64,000 nucleotides of DNA, taken from Prostheceraeus crozeri. Taxonomy: Eukaryota > Platyhelminthes > Polycladida > Euryleptidae. The notes under the pieces were generated by a model. That model searched no databases, was not told where the DNA came from, and saw only the letters and a list, made by a program, of their open reading frames with translations. The DNA is taken from the NCBI GenBank assembly GCA_907163375.1, contig CAJQUW010005574.1, positions 62,001 to 126,000 on the forward strand. The letters run 5' to 3'. The position numbers and the translations under genes are program-made. Shown one piece after another: positions 11,798-23,408 of the stretch; position 1 is the stretch's first letter, and each line of letters opens with the position of its first letter.

Positions 11798-12000
11798 TGT
11801 ATAAAATCTGTCTTCTTCCTCCATCTTCGGCCGGCATCGAGCGAATATTTTCTACTGCCGGCCTGATTCAATCTAAATTACGAAATAGACTCTCTGTCAC
11901 GAAGGTTGGCCGTCTGGTGACGGTCTCAAGACTTCTAAGATCTATTGATGAAGACGATGATGAAGCTGTAGAACTGGAAGAGACTCTAGAAGATGTATAA
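11719..12000 (+). pseudogene. hAT transposase, C-terminal dimerisation domain
   Basis: The frame from about 11800 encodes LPPSSAGIERIFSTAGLI followed by KLRNRLS, the classic hAT C-terminal dimerisation signature, and ends in an acidic tail. It overlaps the catalytic piece in a different frame, so an internal deletion of most of the insertion domain joined the two parts out of phase. The twin in unit 2 is at 36247-36528. Confidence 0.85.
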
Positions 12001-13129
12001 ACATTGTTTTGTATCAATTGTTAGATTTTTGTACCTCGAGGTGGTTTCGTCAAGCTATACGTCCCTATTTTGAATGTTGAGTTAGTTTTAGTATCGATAC
12101 TATACATACAACAATCCAAAGTAATTGATTGTTCAAAATAGCCTTAGATAGAGGATGACGGGTCTAGTCATATTATCCGACAAAAGATACTCTCATCAAT
12201 ATTTATTATTAAAGAAGATAGTTCGTATCAGAAAATAGGACTGAATCCTTCAATTTCTGTACCAATCTGGTCAAACATTTCTAACAGCCAGTTTCTTTGG
12301 ATGTAAATGTAAAGTATTTCAGTGGAGTATACTAATTATAAATTTCCTTTTGTTTGATGTGATGAGAGAAGTCATTTTTATTGCTAAACATAATGTATTA
12401 GGACGAGGTCTTTCGACCTCACCAAACGACCATCCTCAGGTAATCCAAAAAAAAATAAAATGAATCGAAATTATGATATGAAAGTTCGACGAAACGATCT
12501 GCGTATTATTTAGCTTTAGTATCAGTAATACTGCTGACAGTTGGGCCTATATTTTTGTCTAGGCCTATATTTTTTATTTTTTGAATACCGGTATAACAAA
12601 CAGATATTTGGTGATCGATGTTTAGATGACTCATTAGATCTTCCCCATTTTGACCATATTTTTTATATAAAGTTCAATTTACAGACCTCTACACATGTGT
12701 TTTCTCTATGATAATATAATAATAGAAAAAACTTATAAATTTTAGATAACAGCCAATCTTGTGTAAAGTATTCGTAAATGTAGGTGAGAGAATAATTTCA
12801 TATGATTCCTTATTTAGATAGCCTGTAATTATCTGAATATTTGGTACGGCTAAAATACAGTAGCCTATACTAAGTACTCACCGATATTTTCTCATGATAT
12901 TGTATTTTAATCATGGTTTACATTACACTGATGTGTGCAATGTAGTTTGATTTTTCAATAAAATGATAATTATATAATAAGAGATTACCTCTTAATTTCA
13001 AGAAAATCGAAATAACTAGATTAAACCCGAAAAACCCGGTATAAAAAACCCGCCCGGATATAACCCGATTAAACCCCGTGTGGGTTTTTTTGCCGACCAA
13101 CCCTGATGTCAATCTCTATTGACGGCCAC

Positions 13130-14300
13130 CATTGCATGCAATGACTGCAATAGGATTACGTCTGCTGTAGACTAACCCACACGCAAATGAATCTATCTCT
13201 GGATGCGAGACATTTGAACACATTTCTTCATTTTGTTGCGCAAGCTTCAAGATTGGGTTCTCAGTTTACTTTATAACGATTCACTATTGTTCTCGACTCT
13301 CTTGCAAAATTATAAAGTGATCATTATTATTATGGTTATATAAAGCAGTAACATAAATTAATGTCAAAGCAAATTTTAGTAATGAAAATGAGACAAAGTG
13401 CTGTTTTTCCGATCAAGATACATAATATACTAGGAATGCTCAGTTGGTTGAGAGTCGCTCTTCTGTACCTTGGCTTTGTCTGACCACAGAAATCCGACCT
13501 TTCGCTTTGTTTAAGTTTGTGAGACTATAATGGACAGCAGCCGTTGTTTTTGGACACTGCGCAGCGATAGTTACGTGCCTAACCATATCAAAAACAATTA
13601 CGTAAATAATAGCATCAACTACGTAAAGAGAAGATGTAGCAACGAAGCTGATTACAAGGTAGCTTTTAATAAACTTAACTAAATTAATTAAAAATGGATT
13701 TTCAATGAAACGAAAACATAAGAAAAGTAGTAGAAGGTCCAAGGAAATACGTAAAAACAGTACGTATTTGAAACTCGGATTTGTTAACGATAAAACTGAT
13801 CGTGATATCCGCAAATTAATTAAAAAATACGAGTTACCGATAAATCTTGTTAGCTCCCCTAATAAAACTTTATATAATGCCTTGAAATTCAAACAAAAAG
13901 TAGAAAAACACGAAAGTTGCCTTGTTTGTGAGAGTTTGCCTAATAAGATGAAGTGTACAGATCGGTTTTTGGTATACAAATTTACATGGCATCATTGTAA
14001 AGATCTCTATATTGGTCAAACCTCGCGTCCTTTTAAGCATCGTTATAATGAACACAAGCGTGCTGTAGATAAAGGTAATGTTGATTCGAGTGCTATGGCA
14101 GAACATTGTCTGAAATGTAGATCAAAACGTTTGACTGATTTTGACCTTGAAATTCGTGATAAGTGCAAAGATGCATTGGACACTAGACTGACTGAAGCTC
14201 GTTACATTAAACAGTTGATTCCAAAAATCAATTGAAGAAAAGAGTTGACGGTATTTTAAACATCTCTCAACCGATAACATTGTATATAAGCAGCCCACAT
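13130..14300 (+). mobile_element. Penelope-like element fragment with GIY-YIG region (unit 1)
   Basis: A PLE 3' part. From 13530 the plus strand encodes the post-RT linker (YVPNHIKNNYVNN region). The 13705-14235 frame carries a basic linker, a Cys pair (CLVCESLP) and a GIY-YIG endonuclease domain (CKDLYIGQTSRPFKHRYNEH), ending near LTEARYIKQLIPKIN. No reverse transcriptase region is present in the unit. It is a fossil with a few breaks. Two related copies lie at the end of unit 2. A hammerhead-like motif follows about 100 bp downstream. Confidence 0.8.
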
Positions 14301-14331
14301 GAGCGGCCAGATCAGTTGGTTTTAGCGAAAT

Positions 14332-14371
14332 ACCCCCTGAGGAAGAGCGAACGCTCGAAACGCGTAGGGGT
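14332..14371 (+). ncRNA. hammerhead-ribozyme-like motif of the PLE
   Basis: ACCCC pairs with GGGGT around a core of CTGAGGA, a hairpin GAGC-GAAC-GCTC and GAAA. This is the order stem I, CUGANGA, stem II, GAAA, stem I of a minimal hammerhead. Stem III would be very short (CGCG) and one extra A precedes stem II, so activity is uncertain. PLEs are known to carry hammerhead motifs in their terminal repeats. Copies: 38319-38358 and 39931-39970. Confidence 0.45.
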
Positions 14372-14468
14372 TGTACATATCTTTTAATTAACTATTTTAA
14401 TCTGGTCAATAAATTTCAAGGAGAGACGAAATCTGTTTTTAGCATCAACTCAAGCCGCTGATTTATTT

Positions 14469-14564
14469 CAGTGTTTCAGTTTAGTCCGCGAAGCTGATGT
14501 GAAATAAAGATCGCTTTTGGTATTAAACGCTTAGTCCGCGACAACCAAAGGTTGAGAAACACTG
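14469..14564. mobile_element. 96-bp hAT-like mini-MITE
   Basis: The ends are CAGTGTTTC and GAAACACTG, with further inverted similarity around TTAGTCCGCG. Copies of equal length occur at 38456-38551, 40068-40163 and 46052-46147. Flanking 8-mers do not match, so the target duplication has decayed or the element is not a simple insertion. Confidence 0.5.
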
Positions 14565-15161
14565 TTCTATGTCAACGTTGCTACATCTTAAGAACAATCA
14601 ACTTACTGAGATATGCGACAGTTGTTGATTCCGGCCGCAAGGCGATCTGTTGAAAATTATTTCATCAAAATGCTTTTATACATTAAAGAGAAATGAAAAT
14701 GACAAACTGCCCGGGTGCCTTCCATTTGTCAACCGCTGAAAGTTGACATCGCTGAGGTACTGTTGTCCACGACGTAGTATTGCTGTCAATGTCCATGTCA
14801 GTGTGGTACAATTATCTTCCACCTTTCTGGCACCACTTCATAATGCAGTACTATGTGAGAAAATGGTGGGAATATTTCAATAAAATCCTGAAATCTTTCA
14901 ATTCAGCAGCCTTGTTTTATATTCCTCTTCCGGAAGAAATCATATTTCAGATCACTTAGGATTGCAACAAGAGTACATTTCTTAACAACAATTTCTATTT
15001 ATCAGCATAAAATCCTCGTCAACATTGAATAGAAAATTGATAGTGAATTTTCCATCACAGCCTACGCTAAATGACGAACACTGATAATTTGATGTTTGAA
15101 CTATTTCACGGCATTCGGTAATTCACTCTCATAAAGCAGGAAGAATACCGTATTTCCTTGA

Positions 15162-15185
15162 ATAAGAGACGCGTCTCTTATTAAG
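15162..15185. repeat. palindromic filler replacing about 1.15 kb of unit 1
   Basis: AATAAGAGACGCGTCTCTTA(TT) is a near-perfect palindrome preceded by CCGTATTTCCTTG. It stands where unit 1 has 2950-4110. Unit 3 has it too (about 40762-40785). The leading CCGTATTT resembles the end of the TA-flanked MITE at 34740, so this may be the collapsed remains of such a MITE. Confidence 0.5.
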
Positions 15186-15800
15186 CCCCAACCCCGTGCT
15201 TGGAGTAATGATCAAATCTTTCCACAGCAGGGTTCTTAAAGTTTAATGCCGATCTACAAATCTGATGTTGGATCCATTCTGGAATATGGGAGCCTCGTGT
15301 GGTCACCCAATACCAAATTGGCAGGATTTCAAATCGAGAGGGTGCAGAAACGTTTCAACAGGGTTTTTCCTAAGTTGCATCAGCTTGGGTACAAAGAATA
15401 TTTGGAAGTATTATCATCATATTCTTTATCAGTCTTCGTTCCGTTTCCTCTTTAAAGTACTCAATAATCCGGGAGACTTTTTCATCAAGATCCCAGCGTG
15501 GGAATCCACTCAAAATACTAATGTCAATGCACCATCACCAATACAAATCCATGTTTTTCACTGACGACACCGTTCGCCACTGGAATCAACTTGCAGCACA
15601 CGATGTGTCCATGGGGTCTGTTGTCATGTTCAAGTCAAGGTTGGCAGAGCATTTCAGGCGCTTGGACATATGGTAAGTGTGAACACCTTCATGCATACTT
15701 TGTAAACTGTTCACTGAAGTTTGACGCTTTATCCCTTCATGGGCTTGATATTTGTCAGTTTTCTGTTGTTGTAGCTTTATTTTTCATGATTTAGTTGTTG
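15183..15800 (+). mobile_element. LINE ORF2 3' fragment (unit 2)
   Basis: Same fragment as at 4117-4740. SDVGSILEYGSLVWSPN and GFQIERVQKRFNRVFPK are in one frame, then a second frame gives NPGDFFIKIPAWEST, and the end carries RHWNQLAAHDVS-like sequence. This is the C-terminal tail of a CR1/Jockey-type LINE ORF2. A third copy is at 40783-41410. Confidence 0.75.
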
Positions 15801-16551
15801 GTTCTTAAGAAATATAACATTAATATTATTATCATCGATGAACCGAGGAATTACACGGCCAATTCAATGGTCTGCAGAATATCAAGGAACTCAAGTACAT
15901 TGACTGTCTTACATAGCTCATCAGAATGTCGTGTAAATAAGAAAACTCTTCAATCATTATAAAATCAATTCATAAATTTCTTTATCGTTTGCCTTGAATT
16001 GACGCATATCACATTTTTGACGATAAATTACATGGAAATTGACACTGAATAAGAAAATAATTAGAACCAATCCAACCGATAATTATAAATTCCTGAAGCT
16101 ACATCAGGGTGTCGTTAAAATATATATTCTGGAGGCGAAATAGAATGAATTTTCAGGGAAATATAGGCGTATCTTTGACAAATATTTCTATATGGAAGAG
16201 ACAATGTACAAGTTCGAACGACAGCCTCCACAAAATAAAATTGCACTCTGACATGAGTGAGCATGAATAAATCCAGATGAAAACCGCTCTTCAATACATT
16301 GTCCTTTATATATTTGAAATTTAGTAAAAGCGATGATATCGTGATACAACGAAATACAGTAACTAAATTAAGCGCATCAAATCTCATTCCGCCCCAGAGC
16401 ACGGTTGGGTCTAATCTTGGGCTTGGGTACCCCCAAGATTGGACCGAAGTGTGGCTATTTCTCTTATGAAGTGGAACAACAATTTCCAGAACATATTAAG
16501 AATTTTGATTGAGATTTGAAATAGCATGAAGATATTTTGAATCATACCATA

Positions 16552-17498
16552 TCCTTCAGAGACCTGAGGGGGGCGGGGTCCAGTGGACCCTTTTAACATA
16601 TTCTTAGTTTACCTGCTTAAATCGATATCAAAACATTAGGAAAGTTGATTTTAAGTAAAACAATGATGTTTGCGTGTAGCAGGTCAGTATAACGAATCCC
16701 TTGAGTGACTTTCAGCCTTCTCAGTAAACACGTGCGAAAATATGGTGTTTTTGTAAGTCAACCACATTTAGTACAGCATCATTTGTATTAGGAGGCGGCT
16801 TTGCGATATTTTGTGTCGCCATAAAGCATCAGATAGTTGATTTTGATGAAATTGATTTAATTCATGCAGCTAATCCTTTCCATTTGTACATTCCTTCAAA
16901 TTTATCCAAAGCTATCAGAAATAGACCTAAAATGAGTCAAAATTGCTGTACTTCTAGAACCAAAAACAGCTGTGGAGATCTCAAACTTATCATTACTGCT
17001 GTGAAAAGTTTGTCATCAATCAGTTTTCGGTGCTCAACTATGAATATAATGATAGCTTTCATTTCGGACATCGATTTATGTCGAGTTGTTCATATAGTCC
17101 AACCAGTCACGCGAGATCATGTGCGAAAGCAAAATATTCACATTTTGCGATCTTCCAACACATTGCACATCTACGAGCATTATGCAAACAATGAATAAAT
17201 GACTTTCACTCTTTATACACCATCGTGGACATGTTCGAAATCATTTTTCATCTAATTACAAAAATTTTGTGATGGAATTTCTACACCCTCTGAGACCTGA
17301 GGGGGGGTCCAGTGGACCCCCTTGGCCTATCTGGCATACTTCCACTGATTCAATTGAAATAAAATAACACATGCAGATTCACTGTCATAAATGATGATTT
17401 TGTATGGGCTTGAGTGGTTGAAATATCGTCAGCGTAAAAAATGAAATAGAAAAATGTGGCTCCGGGGTCCACTGGACCCCCCTCATGTCTCTGAGGGA
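16552..17498. mobile_element. TA-flanked TIR element, unit 2 copy
   Basis: TIRs TCCTTCAGAGACCTGAGG and TCCCTCAGAGACATGAGG, with TA at 16550-16551 and 17499-17500. Same position as the unit 1 copy; unit 3 is empty. An internal terminus-like sequence at about 17286 pairs with the right end to outline a 214-bp sub-element. Confidence 0.8.
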
Positions 17499-18252
17499 TA
17501 TTGTACATATTGCTATCCAATTAATATGTACCTAATGTTCATATTAATTGCTATTTATTACATGAATTTGTTATTGCGGAATTGAGGCCATATTAATAAT
17601 CAGCTAAAAGTTTTAATTATCGGCATAGGTTATCTCTGGGCTAAATATCATCAACCCCGTTCACGTCTACAGCCTAATAATTCTGTCTAACCCAATATGC
17701 ATTACATCTAGTTTAATGGATTAAATTCACAAAGAAGGCACAGGTAATCAGAGCATAGTTTACAAAGCTAATTAAACAAACTATCAGATAGACATTTACG
17801 GTAGTTCTATATCAAAGTTGATGATAGCAGTTTTATCATAGAAAGACCAATCGTGTGGTTGAAGTAGGTTACATATTTACATGTACATACATGTAAGCTT
17901 ACATGTAGATGACTTGCGATGACATGATGTGGATATATACTTAGGCAGAATTTTTCCAAGAAAACCGCAAATGATCATTCATGGTCTATTTCTTTACTCT
18001 TGGGTTCTCACTCTTGGGGGTACCCAAGCTCTTGGGTCGAGACACAAACATCCCGTATATATAACATAGATATCATATCTTGTACCTACAGGATGATTTG
18101 AAAGCATGTAGAAACACATAATTTGCATTCAAGTCATAGGAACAAAATACACCACGTTGAACCTTTACGCTAAGTCCAAACCGTTGACCCTTGAGGGTTA
18201 AGAGGTGACAACGTAAAGACAGTACAGCAGGACATCCTTGCAACCGAAATCT

Positions 18253-19059
18253 TCACTGTTTACTCCACTGGATGGTAAACACGTGGACTAAAACGGTGTA
18301 AGTATCCATCTGAGGTAATTTTTCTACAACTTTCTCCACAAATCCTTCTTTCGTTAAGTTAGCAAATAATGCATAGTAGCCCTTGATATCTTCCATCGAC
18401 AATTTCAAAGGAACGATCTTCTCTTCTCGAGTTGCATCAGGTGGAGCTCTCAAATCACGATATGACGTCGCCGAAAGCTGTACAACGCTCTCTACGAAAT
18501 CATTCAATAAATAACCTTGCATTGATTGGAAAAAGTAATCTCGGTAATATTCGTCGTCGTGTTCTATCCCACGAAAAAAATAACTCGCAATCACAAGAAC
18601 TCCTTTTGATTTCAGACATTTCTTGAATTCCTCATAGAAATCATTACCATTATTGAATGTGTTAAAGAAATGCGCCGCCGTTCCAACTGTGATCAAATCC
18701 ACGCTGTCCAAAGGACACACTTTCGTCAAGTTCTCAGCCATTCCAACCACATATTCGATGTTTGGACGACCATTAACTTCCTTGGCGACATCTATTTGAG
18801 CTTCCGAAATATCCACGGCGATCAGACGTTCACAATATTTCGACAATCTTACACTAAGTTGTCCACTTCCACAACCAACGTCTACGATCAAAGGAATCTT
18901 TGACTGCCCTGGTACCCACTCAGGATGCTGCTGACGATAATAATTCAGTATCATGACCACCGCAGTTTCTTCATATTTCTGGAGATATTTCTTTGTGCAT
19001 GTGTAGTAGGTCCTCGCAGATGCTTCGTCACCCCAAACCAGGAGAGATTTATTTGCCAT
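18253..19059 (-). CDS. SAM-dependent methyltransferase, copy 2 (intact)
   Basis: An intact 268-codon intronless frame. Motif I VDVGCGSGQLS is at residues 59-69, the adenosine-ribose-binding acidic residue is at Asp83 in IAVDISEAQ, GMAENL (106-111) corresponds to motif II, and VDLITVGTAAHFF (120-132) to post-II. Length and layout match cytosolic single-domain methyltransferases of the trans-aconitate and JHAMT-like groups; the substrate is not deducible. No signal peptide or membrane segment is seen. The start ATG is the first in frame, and a TATA-like element lies 70 bp upstream. It may be the best-preserved gene of the array. An intronless gene in an animal genome suggests retroposition or transfer, but neither is shown here. 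Confidence 0.9.
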   Translation of the reverse strand: MANKSLLVWGDEASARTYYTCTKKYLQKYEETAVVMILNYYRQQHPEWVPGQSKIPLIVDVGCGSGQLSVRLSKYCERLIAVDISEAQIDVAKEVNGRPNIEYVVGMAENLTKVCPLDSVDLITVGTAAHFFNTFNNGNDFYEEFKKCLKSKGVLVIASYFFRGIEHDDEYYRDYFFQSMQGYLLNDFVESVVQLSATSYRDLRAPPDATREEKIVPLKLSMEDIKGYYALFANLTKEGFVEKVVEKLPQMDTYTVLVHVFTIQWSKQ

Positions 19060-19127
19060 TTTTGATTATTCAAATGACGACTTGCTAAGAAGCAGTAGAA
19101 TGAACTGACAGGTGTGTACTGATGTGC

Positions 19128-19137
19128 ATTATATAAT
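19128..19137 (-). promoter_or_regulatory. TATA-like element of methyltransferase copy 2
   Basis: ATTATATAAT, about 70 bp upstream of the ATG, identical to copy 1. Confidence 0.45.
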
Positions 19138-20180
19138 GATATACACTATAAACAGTTAATGAATACCATCTCGTCCTATTCGCTGTTCGAACGCTCGCTA
19201 TTCAATTGATAAGAGAATATGCTGATGTAGACGACAAAACAACTGGCAGATAATTCATCACTTCAGGTAACCATTCAGAGGTTAATTTATTAGAACCTGG
19301 ACTTCATGACATCTTAACAAGTGCAGTAAACATTGAAGGTAAGAGCTCCAACCACAGAATTAGATTGTTCAAGCGTATCAGTTTGTTAGAAATGCAAAAC
19401 GATGGCACATGCAGGAACTTACTAAGTGGGCAAAAAGAAATATCTTAATATCTGCAGAGGAATATCTAAAAAGGAATATCTGCAGAGATTGGAAAAATTG
19501 TCGTGCGTCGCTTGCAGATTGCTGTGAATTCCTTCAAAATCCTCCCCTCCCCACGATTCCTTCACATTCGAAGAATTCACAGCATTGCGCAAAAGTTTCC
19601 TCGATAATGTTTCGCCCTCCGATCATTATCAAAAAAGTTAGCAGGCGAAAGAAAAAACGTTTGCAAACTTCTCTGTAGAGCTTGACATCGACTGTGTCCC
19701 CCCGCTGCGTGATCGGAAAATTTCGAACCACAGAATAAGACAGGTCGTCTCTTCTTCCGTTTGACTAGAAGGGAAGCATTGGAACATGTAACGTAAATGA
19801 AATGGCACAATCTCCTGACTAAATACCATAGCAATCGAACAATGAGCAGCCAGTTCAACATTAAACACGCCAAATTGTGCAAGGTTTCAGTGACTGTTAT
19901 CAACCGGATCACAGAGCAAAGAGACACAGACGATGTCAAGTTCTACAGAGAAGTTTGTGAACGTTTTTTCATGCGCCTGCTAACTTTTTTTAAATTGATC
20001 GGAGGGCCCCACATTATCGATAAAACTTTTGCGCAATAATCTGAATTCTTCGAATCTGAAGGAATCGTCGCGATCGGAGCATTTTGATGGAATTCAGAGC
20101 AATCCGCAAGCGACGCACGACTATTTTTCCTATCTCTGTAAGGTATTAAAAACTTCTTTTTGCCCACTTATGCCCACTTG

Positions 20181-23100
20181 TTGCGAATAATTTTGCAAAA
20201 TTTAGTGGTATTTAGCGGATTTCTCTCCGCGATTATGTCATCTTCTACACCAATGCTTCCCGAGCGTCTCCACTACTCGCGCACGGATCTCTTGCGCCTT
20301 CGTCAAGACTTTCCCTTACCGCGGACCAAGCGGCGGTTTCTATGGTTTCATCGCCTGCTACGTGCTTGCGACTCCTCGCATTCTCCTATTCCGCCTGTTG
20401 TGTCATCACCCTGTGATCCTTCCCGTCCTGGTCAAGCAACAATCTCATCAAACCCTCTCCTCACCTCCCATCCTCCTGTTTCGCCTCTTGCATCATCAAT
20501 CCGTGACTCATCTGCTCCTAAACAAGGACTGCGTTCAGTTGCGTCCAAGCAGCAGTGCATCAAGTTACGTAAGCCAAAACGCAATCTTCTGTCGGCTCCA
20601 TCTGTTTTACTTTTTAATGCACGATCTTTGCAATCAAAAATTGATGACTTGAAAGTCAGGGCCTTGGCCTTAGACAGTGATGTTGTATGTATCACAGAGA
20701 CATGGATCGATAATACGATTCCTGATGACATTCTCTCTCTTCCTGGTTATAGTGTGATTAGGCACAGATCGCAATTTGAATGGTGGTGGCATTTTACTGT
20801 ATTATAAATCTTCCTTTTCATTGACTGTTATTAATAACACGAGTTTTAGTGAAGTGTCCTCGAATATCTTATACTGCCACATAAGTGAATTTGATTTGTC
20901 TGTTTATCTGATCTATCATCCTTACTGGAACAACACCGCTGCTCATAAATTTGTGCTCGATCATTTGCAGAGTACTTTTGACAATTCAACTGCAAGTCAT
21001 TTTGTGGTAACCGGTGATGTCAACGGTTTGCGTCACAACCTTGTCAATTTTTGCATCTACAACAACCTGGACCAATTAGTCCAGCATCCAACCCGTGGCG
21101 ATAATGTCCTCGATGTTTTTATCACCAACAAAGCGTCGCTTTTTAAACCTGCATTTTGTGTTGCTCCATTAGGTCGTTCTGACCACAAAGGTGTTGTTGT
21201 TAAGAGTGCTGGTCCTGCTCAGAAGCCCACCATTAAGAAGGTAATAAACTCGCTCTTTCTCTCCATCCTCCTTTGCTGTGTGTCATCAATTTTTGGAGTC
21301 TGTTGATTGGTATGAATGCTGCTTGAAATTTTCTGACATTGATATTGTCGTTGAAAGATTCCAGTCCATTGTTTCTTTCTCCCTTGATCATTTTTTCCCG
21401 CTTAAAACAGTTAGGATGCGGTCCTCTGACCCACCTTGGTTATCCCCTTCATTAAAGGCCCTTTCGGATGCTCGAGACAAAGCTCTGACCCGTGGTAACT
21501 ACCCTAAGTATCTTCAGCTTCGTGAGAAATTCATTTGTGCAATATCCAAAGCGAAGGTTAGGCATTTTTCGAGGGCTCATTTTCATTCCCAATCTGAGAA
21601 ATGGAAATGCATCAATGGCCAATTGAATCGCACTTCTACTAGGACCCAGCTTCAATCAAATGAAGTTCTGGAATTGAATGAGAAATTTCATGCCTCCTTT
21701 ACCCCACCCTGTCTTCCTGATTTTCGTGACACTCGGTCTAACCCTGCCACTATGAATTTGAAGGTTGACGTTTCTCAGGTTTTCAACCTGATTAAATTGA
21801 GCAAAGGCAATTCCTCTGGCCCAGATGGGGTTCCAGTTATTTCTATCGTTTTTTTTGCCCACATTTTTGCCCATCCCCTTACTTCCATAATCAACATCTC
21901 GTTGCAGAACGCAGTCTTCCCTTCATGTTGGAAACTGGCCAATATCACACCCGCTTCCCAAAAATAAATCCGAGTATAGGCCCATATCTATTCTCCCTTT
22001 TCCCAGCAAAATCCTGGAGAAAGTTGTTCGGGATAAGGTTCTCTTGCCTTCTCTTCGTCGCGATTTGGATGCTCGACAATTTGGCTTTATACCCAAGCGT
22101 TTTGGTGGCTGCACCAATGCTTTGCTATCGGTTCGTTTGAGCATTCTCCAGCATATTTCTCGGAGTCCTTCCAAGCACTGCTGCCTTTTAGCTGTGGATT
22201 TCAAGAAGGCATTTGATTCCATTAGCCACTCAACTCTCCTAGAAACTTTAGTGCACAGATTTGACTGCAGTCCCCAGGTTGTTTCCATTATTTCCAGTTT
22301 CCTGTTGAATCGTTTTCAACGTGTTTCTTCCAATGGGTACACTGCTCCTTGGAAAGCCATCCCGAGTGGTGTTCCGCAAGGTTCCGTTCTTGGTCCTCTC
22401 CTTTTTGCCCTACTAGTTGACGACTTTCCCGAATTGCCTGATACCAAAGTAGTCATGTACGCTGATGACATTTCTCTCATTCAATTTAGAGATAATAATG
22501 ACCCTTCAGATTTCCAGTCTGTTGTGGATGTTGTTGCTGCTTGGGCTTCTGATAAGAAACTGGTCATTAACGTTCAGAAAACGCATTTTATGGTTTTGTC
22601 CCGTTCGATCATGACGTATTGTCCCACATCGATTTCCATCAACAATTGTGATATTCCTCTTACTGATAGTGTAAATATTCTGGGTGTTTGTTTTCCCCTC
22701 GGATCTCACTTGGGATCACTTTTTTCCTGCTTTGTACAGAAAATGCTGTAGGAGCCTTGCTCTTGTAAAGAAGTTGAAAAATAATTGTAACCACTCATCT
22801 CTGGTTTGGGACGCCTATTGTAGCCTAGTTTTTTGTCACATGACCTACTGCTGGCCAGTAATTTGTGATCTCCCTCAAAAATATTTCGCTAAACTTGAGC
22901 AATTGGACCGTTTGGCGAGACAATGGGCCAATCGGGTCAACCAGCCTAGCCTACGAACACGGTTGGACAAAACATGCTGCAACCTGATGAGTAAGATTGT
23001 GAAAAACGTGAACATTCATCCCCTTTCCCAATTTTTCGTTGTAAGAAACAATCCCCGCCTCAGACACTGTCGTTCCCTCCTACCGCTAAAGCGAAAGTCC

Positions 23101-23231
23101 AAATTGTATTCCAACTCATTTGTCAAATTTTCCACTCTGTCTTGAATTCGTCGCGTTGTTTGTCAACCTTCATGTACCGCTCTTTGTACTGATGGAAATA
23201 AAGCATTATTATTATTATTATTATTATTATT
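20181..23231 (+). mobile_element. CR1/L2-like LINE with (ATT)n tail, degenerate
   Basis: An apurinic endonuclease-type domain starts with LLFNARSLQSKIDDLK (about 20605) and CITETWIDN, then FVVTGDVNG and SDHKGVVV near 21180. The reverse transcriptase shows LAVDFKKAFDSI, GVPQGSVLGPLLF and MYADDISL (22190-22475). The frames 20235-20807, 20776-21306, 21278-21967, 22044-22751 and 22684-23145 lie in different phases, so the ORF has at least four frameshifts. It ends with AATAAAG and (ATT)n, as in CR1/L2 LINEs. It sits inside the compound element between CTTAT and TAAGTTCC, which are adjacent in units 1 and 3. Confidence 0.85.
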
Positions 23232-23408
23232 AAGTTCCAGCATGTGCCATCTGTTTGAATCAGTTTGCACTTCTAGCAAAGTGATAAGATTAAACAATCT
23301 AATTCTGTGCTTCGAACAGTTTGTCGTGTTTAATGTTGAACTACAGTCCGTTTCATAAAAAGTGGATCATCCTAAAATTTGACTAAATAAAACATAAGTA
23401 TGATACAG

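Larger units (their letters stand above)
9990..13105 (+). mobile_element. hAT transposon with internally deleted transposase (unit 1 copy)
   Basis: The TIRs start CAGGGTTGGTC at both ends. A perfect 8-bp target duplication ATGTCAAT lies at 9982-9989 and 13106-13113, and unit 3 keeps the empty site (45602-45609). Near the left end is a perfect-looking hairpin (10270-10453). A TATA-like GTATATAG near 10859 precedes a leader with a donor-like AAGGTAAGC at about 11080 and an acceptor-like CACTACTTAG just before 11300. The transposase is present only as an N-terminal catalytic piece and the C-terminal dimerisation piece, with no BED zinc finger seen. The same deletion is in unit 2, so it predates the duplication. 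Confidence 0.9.
2616..14810 (+). repeat. tandem segmental duplication, unit 1
   Basis: The unit begins GTACAATTATCTTCCACC and ends CATGTCAGTGTG. The next unit follows directly at 14811, and the last ends near 46393. It holds, in order: a LINE 3' fragment, a TA-flanked TIR element, the broken methyltransferase copy, the compound inverted-repeat element, a hAT element and a PLE fragment. By eye the units differ by only a few percent over long stretches, so the array is fairly recent. Unit 1 alone retains about 1.15 kb at 2950-4110, including LINE reverse transcriptase sequence. Confidence 0.85.

Noticed and set aside
20432-22709. Minus-strand frames opposite the two LINEs (also 24650-25855)
   Set aside because: They are antisense shadows of LINE ORF2.
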